The position numbers and the translations under genes are program-made. 49,975 bases of DNA. Source: JBAZDC01 sp041654595 (GTDB lineage: Bacteria; Pseudomonadota; Gammaproteobacteria; Burkholderiales; Burkholderiaceae_B). The stretch is from positions 1 through 49,975 of the forward strand of contig CAZKBT010000021.1 in NCBI GenBank assembly GCA_964551305.1, given 5' to 3'. Every line of letters starts with the position of its first letter. The stretch's first letter is position 1. The notes beneath the pieces are model-generated. The model ran no database searches and was not told the origin of the DNA. It worked only from the letters and a program-made list of their open reading frames with translations. Positions 18,210 through 27,280 of the stretch are shown here, one piece after another.

Positions 18210-18947
18210 ATGGATGCCTTGCCAGCCGCAAGCACGCGCTTGTACCGCGTTATCGCCGATCGGATCGCCGAGAGGATAAACCGGGGTGATTTTACCGTGG
18301 GCAGCCGCTTGCCGGCCGAGCGCGATCTGGCGGAGCAGCTGCAGGTAAGCCGGGCCTCGGTGCGCGAGGCCCTGATCGCCCTGGAGATCGAGGGCCACGT
18401 CGATATTCGCGTGGGCAGCGGCGTCTACGTGACAGATGCGCAAAGCCGTCGCGTGTCCGGCGCGCGCGCCTCTCGCCCGGCGACGGCCGCCGCGCCTTCC
18501 GACATCGGGCCGTTCGATCTGCTCGAAGCGCGTCTGCTTGTCGAGACCGAGTGCGCCGCATTGACCGCGCAAAAGGCCTCCAAGGCGCAGATCGCCGTCA
18601 TCGAATCCGCTCACCTGGCGTTGGCCGACACCCGGACGCCCGGCATATACGATCGCGCCTTCCACACCGCCATCGCCGCGGCGTGCGGCAATGCCGCGCT
18701 GGCGGCGACTGTGGTCCATTTGTGGAGCCTCAGCGAAAACAACCCCGTGTTCACCCGGCTCGAAGCGCATTTCGTGACGCACCAGGTCTGGCGGACCGCG
18801 CATCTCGAGCATGGCCGGATATTGGAGGCGATCATCGACCGCGATCCGATCCGGGCCCGCCATGCCATGCATGATCATCTGGTCGCGATACTTGCGCGCC
18901 TGCGCGAAGATTTCGGGCAGTCCGCTTTATTGTTCAAAGGAGAGTAA
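18210..18947 (+). CDS. GntR-family regulator (FadR/FCD subfamily)
   Basis: A 245-residue repressor-type protein. The winged helix-turn-helix is at about 10-75 (SRLPAERDLAEQLQVSRASV), followed by an all-helical FCD ligand domain. The FCD domain carries the pattern of His/Asp residues often used for metal binding: D-R-A-F-H in the middle and later H-E-H-G-R and H-D-H-L. It lies directly after the twin operator and one base before a ThDP enzyme gene, so it most likely regulates itself plus the enzyme pair that follows. FCD proteins of this kind sense small organic acids; the effector is unknown. Confidence 0.92.
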   Translation: MDALPAASTRLYRVIADRIAERINRGDFTVGSRLPAERDLAEQLQVSRASVREALIALEIEGHVDIRVGSGVYVTDAQSRRVSGARASRPATAAAPSDIGPFDLLEARLLVETECAALTAQKASKAQIAVIESAHLALADTRTPGIYDRAFHTAIAAACGNAALAATVVHLWSLSENNPVFTRLEAHFVTHQVWRTAHLEHGRILEAIIDRDPIRARHAMHDHLVAILARLREDFGQSALLFKGE

Positions 18948-20669
18948 ATGGCAAGCAGTCCTCGTGCCGCCCGCAGGGGCGGCCAGATTCTGATGCGGCA
19001 GTTGCGCATCCATGGCGTGCGGCGCATTTTCATGGTGCCCGGTGAAAGTTATTTGCCGTGCATCGATGCCTTGCTCGAACACCAAGGGGTGATCGAACCC
19101 GTCGTGTGCCGCCAGGAAGGCGGCGCGGCCTTCATGGCCGAGGCGCACGGCAAGCTGACGGGCGAGCCGGGGATATGCTTCGTGACGCGCGGCCCGGGCG
19201 CGACCAATGCCAGCATCGGCGTGCACACGGCATTCCAGGATTCGACCCCCATGATCTTGTTCGTGGGCCAGGTCGGCAATGATTTCGTGGAGCGCGAGGC
19301 GTTTCAGGAAATCGACTATCGCCGCATGTTCGGCCAGATGGCCAAGTGGGTGGCCCAGATAGACCGCGCGGACCGCATCCCCGAGTTCGTGGCGCGCGCG
19401 TTTACGGTCGCGACCAGCGGACGTCCAGGCCCCGTCGTGCTGGCCTTGCCCGAAGACACGCTGTGGGGCCAGGCCGAGGTCGACGACCCGTCGGCGTATC
19501 GCAAGGTGCAAAGCCGTCCCGACGCGGCGGCGATGCAGGCGCTGGCAGCGCGTCTGGCCCAGGCCAAGCGCCCGTGCATGATCATCGGCGGCAGCGGCTG
19601 GAACGACGCGGCGCTGGCCGGCATGGCGGCGTTCGCCGAGCGTTTTGCGCTGCCGGTGGCGACGTCCTGGCGCCGGCTGGAGTGCTTCGATAGCTATCAT
19701 CCCAATTTCGCCGGCCAGGCGGGCTGGGGAATGCTGGACGCATTGCGTGAACGCCTGAAATCCGCCGACTTGATCCTGGCGGTCGGCACGCGCCTGGGCG
19801 AAGAGACGACGGAAGGCTACACCATCATCGAAAGCCCCTCGCCGCGCCAGGCGCTGCTGCACGTCTATCCCGATGCCAACGAGATCGGACGCGTGTTCGG
19901 GGTGGAGCAGGCCGTCGTGAGCGGCGTGTGCGAGTTCGCCGCCGCGGCGGCGGCCTTGCCGGCGCCCGTCCTGGACGACGGCCTGGCGCGCGAGCGGCAA
20001 GCCTTGGTGAAACAGGCGAACGACGATTACCTGGCCGGCCTGGAGCCTTTGTCCGCGCCGGGGCCGTTGAGCCTGGATGCGGCCGCCAAGTACGTGGATG
20101 GCGCCGTGCCGCGCGATGCCTGCCTGACCGCCGGCGCGGGCAACTACGCCCACTATCCCCATCGTTATCGCCGGTTCGGCGGAGTGGGCACGAACTTGTC
20201 GCCGACGGTGGGTTCCATGGGCTACGGCCTGCCGGCCGCGATCGCGGCCAAGCTCCATGATCGTTCCCGCACCGTCGTCTGCTACGCCGGCGACGGATGC
20301 TTCCAGATGACGATGCAAGAGTTGAGCGTCGCCATGCAGCACGGGTTGGGCATCATCGTGCTGGTGTTCAACAACGGCATCTACGGCACGATCCGCGCGC
20401 ACCAGGAACGGGAGTTCCCCGGCCGGGTGATAGGCCTGGATTGCGCCAATCCGGATTTTTCGCAAATTATCCGGGCCTATGGCGGGCATGGAGAAATCGT
20501 GGAGACCGATGCGGCGTTCGGCCCGGCTTTCGAGCGCGCCAGGGCCTTCGCCGACGAGCGGCAATTACCGGCCTTGTTGGAGATCAGGTATGACGCGGAC
20601 GGCATCGCGCCTGGCGTGCTGTTGTCCGACATACGCAGCAAGGCGTTACGTGAACGTGGAGAGGCATGA
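18948..20669 (+). CDS. Thiamine-diphosphate enzyme, acetolactate-synthase-like
   Basis: A 573-residue ThDP-dependent enzyme with the three-domain build of acetolactate synthase and related decarboxylases. The cofactor-activating Glu is E57 (CRQEGGAAFMAEA). The ThDP/Mg motif GDG (448-450) is followed 25 residues later by NN (475-476). No regulatory small subunit is nearby, so synthesis of branched-chain amino acids is unlikely; a catabolic lyase or decarboxylase acting on a 2-oxo acid is more likely. It begins right after the GntR stop and overlaps the next gene by ATGA, so the three form one unit. Confidence 0.85.
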   Translation: MASSPRAARRGGQILMRQLRIHGVRRIFMVPGESYLPCIDALLEHQGVIEPVVCRQEGGAAFMAEAHGKLTGEPGICFVTRGPGATNASIGVHTAFQDSTPMILFVGQVGNDFVEREAFQEIDYRRMFGQMAKWVAQIDRADRIPEFVARAFTVATSGRPGPVVLALPEDTLWGQAEVDDPSAYRKVQSRPDAAAMQALAARLAQAKRPCMIIGGSGWNDAALAGMAAFAERFALPVATSWRRLECFDSYHPNFAGQAGWGMLDALRERLKSADLILAVGTRLGEETTEGYTIIESPSPRQALLHVYPDANEIGRVFGVEQAVVSGVCEFAAAAAALPAPVLDDGLARERQALVKQANDDYLAGLEPLSAPGPLSLDAAAKYVDGAVPRDACLTAGAGNYAHYPHRYRRFGGVGTNLSPTVGSMGYGLPAAIAAKLHDRSRTVVCYAGDGCFQMTMQELSVAMQHGLGIIVLVFNNGIYGTIRAHQEREFPGRVIGLDCANPDFSQIIRAYGGHGEIVETDAAFGPAFERARAFADERQLPALLEIRYDADGIAPGVLLSDIRSKALRERGEA

Positions 20670-21913
20670 TGAGCGAGACGAGGATATCGATACGGGGCGA
20701 CCGCCTGTGGGACAGCTTGATGGCGCTGGCGAAGATCGGCGCCACGCCCAAGGGCGGCAATTGCCGCCTGGCACTGACGGCGTTGGATGGCGAGGGGCGT
20801 GATCTGGTGTGTGGGTGGATGAGGGAGGCGGGGCTGTTGGTGCGCGTTGATCAGGTCGGCAATATTTTTGGCAGGCGTCCGGGCCGCAACGACGCCTTGC
20901 CCCCCGTGATGACCGGCAGCCACATCGACACGCAGCCCACGGGCGGCAAGTTCGACGGCTGCTTCGGCGTGCTGGCCGGCCTGGAAGTCATGCGGACCTT
21001 GCAGGACCACGGCATCGAGACGCAAGCCCCGCTGGAGCTGGCGATCTGGACCAATGAAGAAGGCTCGCGCTTTATCCCGGTCATGATGGGATCGGGCGTG
21101 TTCGCGGGCAAGTTTTCGCTCGACGTCGCATTGGATGCGCGGGACATCGAAGGAAAATCCGTGCGCGACGAGCTGCAAGCCATCGGCTACGCGGGCGCGG
21201 AGCCGGTCGGGGAAAGGCCGGTCGGCGCGTACTTCGAGGCCCATATCGAGCAAGGCCCCATCCTGGAAAAAGAGGATCGCGTGATCGGCGCGGTGACGGG
21301 TTCGCTGGGACTGCGCTGGTACGACGTCAGGGTCAAGGGCATGGAAATGCACGCGGGCCCCACGCCGATGAGCGTGCGCCGGGATGCCTTGTACGCGAGC
21401 AGCTTCCTGTTGCAGGCCGTCGTGGACATCGCCAACGCGCATCAGCCGCATGGCCGCGGCACGGTCGGCGTCATCCGGGTGAATCCCGGATCGCGCAACG
21501 TGGTGCCGGGCGACGTCGAGTTCACGGTCGACTTGCGTCATGAAGACGCGCAGACCCTGCGCGTGATGGACGAGCAATGGCAGGCCGCCTGCCGGGAGGC
21601 GGCCGAGCGCCTCGGCGTCGAGGTCGAGGTGATCCCCGCCCAGTACTTTCCTCCCACGCCGTTCGCCCCCGACCTGGTGGACAAGATCCGGGCCGGCGCG
21701 AAGGCGCGTGGCTTGTCGGCGATGGATATCGTGACGGGCGCCGGCCATGATGCCGTGTATATGGCGTCGGTGGCGCCCACCGCCATGATCTTCGTGCCGT
21801 GCAAGGACGGCATCAGCCATAACGAAATCGAAGACGCCAAGCCGGAGCATCTGGAAGCCGGGGCCAATGTGTTGCTCGATGCGATGCTTGCGCGCGCCGG
21901 CATCGCGGCTTGA
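20666..21913 (+). CDS. M20-family amidohydrolase (allantoate/N-carbamoyl amino acid type)
   Basis: A 415-residue Zn-dependent hydrolase of the allantoate amidohydrolase, ureidoglycolate hydrolase or N-carbamoyl-L-amino-acid hydrolase group. Metal-ligand motifs are visible: H86-I-D88 in TGSHIDTQPTGGKFDG with D97, the Glu pair in WTNEEGSRF, the His in EAHIEQG and the late His in GISHNEIED. The ATG at 20666 overlaps the preceding stop codon; the next codon is also ATG. Coupling to the ThDP enzyme suggests that it releases, or acts on, an N-carbamoyl or ureido compound of the same pathway. The substrate is not readable from sequence. Confidence 0.87.
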   Translation: MMSETRISIRGDRLWDSLMALAKIGATPKGGNCRLALTALDGEGRDLVCGWMREAGLLVRVDQVGNIFGRRPGRNDALPPVMTGSHIDTQPTGGKFDGCFGVLAGLEVMRTLQDHGIETQAPLELAIWTNEEGSRFIPVMMGSGVFAGKFSLDVALDARDIEGKSVRDELQAIGYAGAEPVGERPVGAYFEAHIEQGPILEKEDRVIGAVTGSLGLRWYDVRVKGMEMHAGPTPMSVRRDALYASSFLLQAVVDIANAHQPHGRGTVGVIRVNPGSRNVVPGDVEFTVDLRHEDAQTLRVMDEQWQAACREAAERLGVEVEVIPAQYFPPTPFAPDLVDKIRAGAKARGLSAMDIVTGAGHDAVYMASVAPTAMIFVPCKDGISHNEIEDAKPEHLEAGANVLLDAMLARAGIAA

Positions 21914-21933
21914 TGCCGTGCGGCGTTTCATGG

Positions 21934-21992
21934 CGCCCGCTGTCAAAGGCGGGCGTTGCGCGGCGAAAGCCGAACTGCGGTCCGGCTTTCGC
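21934..21992. terminator. Hairpin pair between convergent genes
   Basis: CGCCCGC (21934-21940) pairs with GCGGGCG (21949-21955), and GCGAAAGCCG (21963-21972) pairs with CGGCTTTCGC (21983-21992). They lie between the convergent ends of the M20 hydrolase and malate synthase genes, where a bidirectional terminator is expected. T-runs are absent. Confidence 0.45.
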
Positions 21993-22003
21993 GGAATGGC
22001 GGT

Positions 22004-24166
22004 TCAAGCCTGCGTCTTGACCACCTGGCGCCAGTGATGCAGCAAGGGTTCCGTGTAGCCGCTGGGTTGTTCCAAGCCCTTGAGCACCAGGTCGACCGCG
22101 GCCTTGAAGGCGCAGGATGAATCGAAGTTTCCCGCCATGGGACGGTAAGCGGGATCGCCCGCATTCTGTCCGTCCACCACGGCCGCCATGCGCCGCATCG
22201 TTTCGATGATTTGTTCGCGCGTCACGATCCCGTGACGCAGCCAGTTGGCCATGTGCTGGCTGGAAATACGCAGCGTGGCGCGGTCTTCCATCAGGCCGAC
22301 GTTGTGGATGTCGGGCACTTTCGAGCAGCCCACGCCCTGGTCGATCCAGCGCACGACGTAGCCTAGGATGCCTTGCGCGTTGTTGTCCAGTTCCTGCTGG
22401 ATCTCTTGCGCGGACCAGTTGATGCCGGCGGCGACCGGTATGGTCAGAAGCTTGTCGAGCAGGTCTTCGTACTTGCCTTCCATGTCGCGCTGGATGTCCT
22501 GGACGTTTACTTCGTGATAATGCAGAGCGTGCAGCGTGGCCGCGGTGGGCGACGGCACCCATGCGGTATTGCCGCCGGCTTTCAGATGGCCGATCTTCTG
22601 TTCGAGCATGTCGGCCATCAGGTCCGGCATGGCCCACATGCCTTTGCCGATCTGGGCGCGGCCGCGCAAGCCGCATTGCAGGCCGACTTGAACGTTGTTG
22701 CGCTCGTAGGCGTCGATCCAGACGCTGCGTTTCATGTCGCCCTTGCGCACCATGGGGCCGGCTTCCATCGAGGTATGGATCTCGTCGCCCGTGCGGTCCA
22801 GGAAGCCCGTGTTGATGAAGGCGACGCGCTGATGGGCGGCGGCGATGCAGGCTTTCAGGTTGACGCTGGTGCGGCGCTCTTCGTCCATGATTCCCATTTT
22901 TACTGTGTTGGCCGGCAGGCCCAGCATGGCTTCCACGCGCCCGAACAGTTCGGACGAGAAGGCGACCTCGTCGGGGCCGTGCATTTTGGGCTTGACGATG
23001 TAGACCGAGCCGCTGCGCGAATTGCCGCGCTTTTTGAGATCGTGGATGGCGATCAGGACGGTGCAGGCGGCGTCCATGATGCCTTCGGGTACTTCCTGGC
23101 CGCTTTCATCCAATATCGCGGGGTTGGTCATCAAATGGCCGACGTTGCGGATGAACATGAGGGAGCGCCCGGGCAGAGACTGGGCGCGGCCCTGCAGATC
23201 GGTGTAGTCGCGATCCGCATTGAGCGAGCGGATGAAAGTCTTGCTTCCCTTAGTGACGGATTCCTGCAGCGTGCCTTTCATGAGTCCCAGCCAGTTGCGG
23301 TAAGCGCAGACCTTGTCCTCGGCATCGACGGTGGAGACGGAGTCTTCGCAGTCCATGATGGTGGTCAGGGCGGCTTCGAGCAGGATGTCTTTGACGCCGG
23401 CGCCGTCCTGCCGGCCGATGGGGTGGGCCTTGTCGATCTGCAGCTCGAAATGCAGGCCGTTGTGCCTGAAGATCAGGGCCTCGGGCCGGGCGGGGTCGCC
23501 GCGATACCCCACCAGGCGATCGGCATGCTGGAGGGTGGTCGTGCGCCCATCCTTCAAATCGACCTGAAGCACGCCGTCGGCCAGGGCATAGCGAATCGAA
23601 TCTTCGTGCGAGCCGTCGGCCAGGGCGATGGTCGCATCCAGAAGTCGGCGGCCGCAGGCGATGACTTCTTCGCCGCGCCGGGGGTTGTAGCCGTCGCCGC
23701 GCGTCGCGCCGTCGTCTTCGGGGACGGCATCGGTGCCATACAGGGCGTCGTACAGGCTGCCCCAACGCGCATTCGCGGCATTGAGCGCATAACGGGCATT
23801 GGTGATCGGCACGACCAGCTGGGGGCCTGCCTGCCGGGTGATTTCGGTGTCGACGTCGCGGGTGTCGATGGCGACGTGGCCCGGCGCGTCGCACAGATAG
23901 CCGATTTGGCGCAGGAAGGTCTGGTAGCCGGTCGGATCGGCGATGGGGCCGGGATGCTGCCGGTGCCAGTCGTCGATGGCTTTTTGCAGCCGGTCGCGTT
24001 CGGCCAGCAAGGCGCGGTTGCGCGGAGCCAGATCGTGAACCAGCTTGTCCAGTCCAAGCCAGAAGGCCTCGGGGTCGACGCCGGTGCCCGGCAGCGCTTC
24101 GTCCTGGACGAATTGATGGAGCTCGGGGGAGATTCGCAGGCGGTGGCGGGTGATTCTGTCGGTCAT
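22004..24166 (-). CDS. glcB: Malate synthase G
   Basis: Condenses glyoxylate with acetyl-CoA to malate, allowing growth on two-carbon compounds and glycolate. The 720-residue length is that of the single-chain G form. Family stretches include TTIMDCEDSVSTVDAEDK, the Mg/substrate region around MGIMDEERRTSVNLKACI and the C-terminal GNTAWVPSPTAATLHALHYH. An AAGGA site lies six bases before the ATG. It has no partner on the same strand. It could take glyoxylate released by neighbouring catabolic genes, for example from ureidoglycolate-type chemistry, but this is inference. Confidence 0.96.
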   Translation of the reverse strand: MTDRITRHRLRISPELHQFVQDEALPGTGVDPEAFWLGLDKLVHDLAPRNRALLAERDRLQKAIDDWHRQHPGPIADPTGYQTFLRQIGYLCDAPGHVAIDTRDVDTEITRQAGPQLVVPITNARYALNAANARWGSLYDALYGTDAVPEDDGATRGDGYNPRRGEEVIACGRRLLDATIALADGSHEDSIRYALADGVLQVDLKDGRTTTLQHADRLVGYRGDPARPEALIFRHNGLHFELQIDKAHPIGRQDGAGVKDILLEAALTTIMDCEDSVSTVDAEDKVCAYRNWLGLMKGTLQESVTKGSKTFIRSLNADRDYTDLQGRAQSLPGRSLMFIRNVGHLMTNPAILDESGQEVPEGIMDAACTVLIAIHDLKKRGNSRSGSVYIVKPKMHGPDEVAFSSELFGRVEAMLGLPANTVKMGIMDEERRTSVNLKACIAAAHQRVAFINTGFLDRTGDEIHTSMEAGPMVRKGDMKRSVWIDAYERNNVQVGLQCGLRGRAQIGKGMWAMPDLMADMLEQKIGHLKAGGNTAWVPSPTAATLHALHYHEVNVQDIQRDMEGKYEDLLDKLLTIPVAAGINWSAQEIQQELDNNAQGILGYVVRWIDQGVGCSKVPDIHNVGLMEDRATLRISSQHMANWLRHGIVTREQIIETMRRMAAVVDGQNAGDPAYRPMAGNFDSSCAFKAAVDLVLKGLEQPSGYTEPLLHHWRQVVKTQA

Positions 24167-24419
24167 CGAGAGTCCTTCGATTTCGGAATAGGCAAAAGAG
24201 AGTTCGGACCATCCCCGCGGTAGCGTAATGTAATAAGGCTCGCGTACACTTCAAGGATGGGTTGAGCCATTATGGCCGCTTTCTCGGCGGCGCTCAATGT
24301 CTCGGAAGTTGAAACACCAAGAACCTGAAGTTCAAAATGGATTGAATATTAAGTACGCTTATGTAGGTAAAGGGCGTGAGGGATGACATGTACCGCTAAC
24401 TTCCCAAGGATGACGGAAT
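24167..24419. other. Divergent intergenic region, glcB/phhB
   Basis: About 250 bases that separate two divergent genes. I see no further open frame with a ribosome site, no strong dyad and no repeat. Promoters for both genes should lie here. An AAGGA precedes the phhB ATG by nine bases. Confidence 0.5.
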
Positions 24420-24710
24420 ATGAAGCATCAAAACAAATTGATCGGCGCCCCTTCCGCATTATTGTTGCTGGAGGGCTGGTCGGTCGTCGCCGAGCGCGAT
24501 GCGATCGCCAAGACGTTCGTGTTCAAGAACTTCAACGAGGCGTTCAGCTTCATGGCCAGCGTGGCCATGCAGGCGGAAAAGCTGGATCACCATCCGGAAT
24601 GGTCGAACACGTACAATCGCGTCAACGTGACCTTGACGACGCATGACGCAAAAGGCGTCACCGAGCGCGACGTCGCGCTGGCCCTGTTCATGGACCAACT
24701 GGTCAGTTGA
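24420..24710 (+). CDS. phhB: Pterin-4a-carbinolamine dehydratase
   Basis: A small 96-residue enzyme that dehydrates 4a-hydroxytetrahydrobiopterin, the side product of phenylalanine hydroxylase. The family motif is present: H57-H58-P59 and W61 in LDHHPEWSNTYNRV, plus H75 in TLTTHDAKGVT. No phenylalanine hydroxylase gene is nearby, so it may serve one elsewhere or act with molybdopterin or folate metabolism. It stands alone before amn. Confidence 0.93.
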   Translation: MKHQNKLIGAPSALLLLEGWSVVAERDAIAKTFVFKNFNEAFSFMASVAMQAEKLDHHPEWSNTYNRVNVTLTTHDAKGVTERDVALALFMDQLVS

Positions 24711-24807
24711 CCCGCCACGTCAAAAGGCACGGCGTGCTTCCCATAAGGCCGGCAATCCTATAGGATGCGCAACACTTTCCCTTGTCGGCGCGCATCTTCC
24801 GCTGGAA

Positions 24808-24827
24808 GGGGACGGCTCGCCGTTCCC
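24808..24827 (+). promoter_or_regulatory. Hairpin in the amn leader
   Basis: GGGGACGGC (24808-24816) and GCCGTTCCC (24819-24827) can pair almost fully, with one G-T pair, about 50 bases before the amn start. No T-run follows. It could be a leader structure or the remnant of a terminator for phhB. Confidence 0.25.
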
Positions 24828-24876
24828 GCAATGTCATGGTGTGTCTTTACACTGTCGTTTTTTACCTGTGTGCTTC

Positions 24877-26376
24877 ATGTACGATTTTTCCAAACCTTCA
24901 GAACCCGCGCGCTTGCCGCCGCTGATTCCCTTCACCGGCTTCATGGATGCCCGGCAGGCCACGCAGTGTCTGGTGGATATATACACGCGCAATACGACGT
25001 TCATCCGCGACGCGTTCACCCAGTTCGTGCAGGGGCGTCTTACCGAGAAGCAGCGGGTGCGCGCCTGCTATCCGGCGATACGCATCAAGGTCGACACCTA
25101 TCAGGAGGTGGATACCCGGCTGGCATACGGGCACGTGGTGGAACCTGGCATTTATGCGACGACAGTGACGCAGCCCGGCTTGTACTTCGATTATCTGCAA
25201 GAGCAGATCGACCTGCTGATCAAGAATCACGGCGTGCCGGTGGAGATTGGCGAGTCGGACATGCCCATCCCCCTGCATTTTTGCTTTACCGACGGCAATT
25301 ATGTCGAAGGCGTCTATTCCGACCGCCTGGGCGATACGCTGCGCGATCACTTCGACGTGCCCGATCTGTCGGTGACGGACGATGCGATCGTCAACGGCAC
25401 CTGGCGGGGCATGCCCGACGATCCCCGCCCCCTGGCGCCGTTCACGGCGCCGCGCGTGGACTATTCGCTGCACCGGCTGCAGCATTACACCGCGACGGCG
25501 CCGCAGTATTTCCAGAACTTCGTCCTGTTCACCAACTATCAGTTCTATATCGACGAGTTTTGCCTGTGGGCCAAGGACATGCTGGCGCAGGGCGGAAACG
25601 GCTACACGGCTCTGGTCGAGCCGGGCAATATCGTGACGCCGGCCGGATCGGATGCGCCGCGATCGGGCGCGCCGCTGGTGCGCTTGCCGCAAATGCCGTC
25701 CTACCATCTGGTGCGCGAAGGCCATATGGGCATCACCTTGATCAACATCGGCGTGGGGCCTTCCAATGCGAAAACCATCACGGACCACGTGGCCGTCCTG
25801 CGCCCCTCGGCGTGGCTGATGCTGGGGCATTGCGCGGGCTTGCGCACGACGCAGCGGCTGGGCGACTACGTGCTGGCGCACGGCTATGTGCGGCAGGACC
25901 ACGTGCTGGATGCCGATTTGCCGACCTGGGTGCCGGTGCCGCCCTTGGCGGAGATCCAGGTCGCGCTGGAGCAGGCGGTCGAAGAAGTCGCCGGCGTGTC
26001 GGGCTGGGACCTGAAGAAAATCATGCGCACCGGGACGGTGGCCACCATCGACAACCGCAACTGGGAATTGCGTGATCACGACGAGCCGGTCCAGCGGCTG
26101 TCGCAGTCGCGCGCCATCGCTCTGGACATGGAGTCGGCGACGATCGCGGCCAACGGCTTCCGTTTCCGGGTGCCGTACGGCACCTTGTTGTGCGTGTCCG
26201 ACAAGCCCATGCACGGCGAGCTGAAACTGCCCGGCATGGCCAGCGAGTTTTACCGCACTCAAGTCGGCCAACACCTGCACATCGGCATACGGGCGCTGGA
26301 GAATCTGCGTGACATGCCGAGAGAACGCCTGCATTCCCGTAAGCTACGCAGTTTCATCGAGACGGCATTCAAGTAG
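24877..26376 (+). CDS. amn: AMP nucleosidase
   Basis: Splits AMP into adenine and ribose 5-phosphate, a purine-pool control enzyme. The open frame reaches back to 24643, overlapping phhB, but the protein resembles the family only from MYDFSKPSEPARLPPLIPF, giving 499 residues against 484 for E. coli Amn. The C-terminal nucleosidase domain carries the phosphorylase-type stretch (ITLINIGVGPSNAKTITDH, then RPSAWLMLGHCAGLR) and the late ALDMESATIAANGFRFRVPY. It is followed by a small GGCGCA-TCA-TGCGCC hairpin at 26410-26424. Confidence 0.93.
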   Translation: MYDFSKPSEPARLPPLIPFTGFMDARQATQCLVDIYTRNTTFIRDAFTQFVQGRLTEKQRVRACYPAIRIKVDTYQEVDTRLAYGHVVEPGIYATTVTQPGLYFDYLQEQIDLLIKNHGVPVEIGESDMPIPLHFCFTDGNYVEGVYSDRLGDTLRDHFDVPDLSVTDDAIVNGTWRGMPDDPRPLAPFTAPRVDYSLHRLQHYTATAPQYFQNFVLFTNYQFYIDEFCLWAKDMLAQGGNGYTALVEPGNIVTPAGSDAPRSGAPLVRLPQMPSYHLVREGHMGITLINIGVGPSNAKTITDHVAVLRPSAWLMLGHCAGLRTTQRLGDYVLAHGYVRQDHVLDADLPTWVPVPPLAEIQVALEQAVEEVAGVSGWDLKKIMRTGTVATIDNRNWELRDHDEPVQRLSQSRAIALDMESATIAANGFRFRVPYGTLLCVSDKPMHGELKLPGMASEFYRTQVGQHLHIGIRALENLRDMPRERLHSRKLRSFIETAFK

Positions 26377-26458
26377 GCCTGGGCGCAAACAGGGCGTCCA
26401 CGGTAGCCCGGCGCATCATGCGCCGCAACGCATCCGTCGCTTTGTATTGATATGCCGT

Positions 26459-26474
26459 ATGTAGCATGCTACAT
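26459..26474. promoter_or_regulatory. Perfect 16-bp palindrome before GntR regulator
   Basis: ATGTAGCATGCTACAT is a perfect palindrome 29 bases upstream of the regulator start. Size and position fit an autoregulatory operator of a FadR/FCD-subfamily GntR protein. I did not notice a second copy elsewhere in the window. Confidence 0.7.
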
Positions 26475-26503
26475 TCCAAAGAAATTTCCAGGAGCCAGCC
26501 CGC

Positions 26504-27175
26504 ATGTCGATCGCGTCCATCCAAAAATACCCGTCGCTGCGCGAGCAAGTGTACGCAGGTATACGTGACGCCATCGTCCGCGGCCGCCTGGCTCAGGGGA
26601 CGTTGGTCTCCGAGCAGGTCATCGCGGATCAGGTCGGCGTATCGCGCACTCCGGTGCGCGAAGCCCTGTTGCAGCTGGCCCAGGAGGGGCTGGTGGAATT
26701 CGCCCGCAATGCGGGCGTGCGCATCTCGGCGCTGACGGCCGAGCGGTCGCGGCAGGCGTATGAGTTGCGAAGCTGCGTGGAAGCGCACTGCGTGCGCGTG
26801 GCGGCATCGAACCAAGCCGCGCGCGGCGCGCTGGTCGCCCAATTGCGCGCGCAGCTGGCCGAGCAGCGCCGCATTGCCTCCGCCAGGGATCCGGGCGCTT
26901 GGGTCGACGCCAACAGGGATTTTCACCGCCGGATCGTCGAGGCCGGCGGCAACGGCTTGATGCTCGGGGCCTGGGACCGTCTGCAGGGCTACGTCATGCT
27001 TGCCGGCTTCGGGTTTCATACGGTGCACCCCGAGCGCATGGCGCAGTTCCTGCAAGAGCATGGGCGTATCGTCGATCACATCGAGCATGCGGACGGCGCC
27101 GGCGCGCAGCGCGCGCTACAGGTGCATTTGCAGTCGGGCGCGGCCTACTTCGAGCAGATGCTGCCGCCTCGTTGA
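26504..27175 (+). CDS. GntR-family regulator (FCD subfamily)
   Basis: A 223-residue DNA-binding regulator. The helix-turn-helix is at about 10-70 (SEQVIADQVGVSRTPVREAL, typical of GntR), followed by a helical FCD effector domain with NRDFHRRIVEAGGN. AGGAG upstream supports the ATG. The perfect palindrome just before it suggests autoregulation. The next gene, a class IV aminotransferase, lies about 100 bases downstream on the same strand and is the likeliest target; genes further on may also belong. Confidence 0.92.
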   Translation: MSIASIQKYPSLREQVYAGIRDAIVRGRLAQGTLVSEQVIADQVGVSRTPVREALLQLAQEGLVEFARNAGVRISALTAERSRQAYELRSCVEAHCVRVAASNQAARGALVAQLRAQLAEQRRIASARDPGAWVDANRDFHRRIVEAGGNGLMLGAWDRLQGYVMLAGFGFHTVHPERMAQFLQEHGRIVDHIEHADGAGAQRALQVHLQSGAAYFEQMLPPR

Positions 27176-27280
27176 CGGGTTGCGGGCCCGACGGCTCGCC
27201 TCGGCGGGCGCGGGCTACAGGGTTGTTGGGGTGGGACGGCCATGGCGGCCTTCCCTTTGCGGTCTTGAATGGAGATTCAC

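Noticed and set aside
18948..20669. Classical acetolactate synthase of branched-chain synthesis
   Set aside because: There is no regulatory subunit or ilvC neighbour. Coupling to a GntR regulator and an amidohydrolase points to catabolism.
24643..24876. N-terminal extension of AMP nucleosidase
   Set aside because: The stretch overlaps phhB and does not resemble the family; homology begins at the ATG at 24877.
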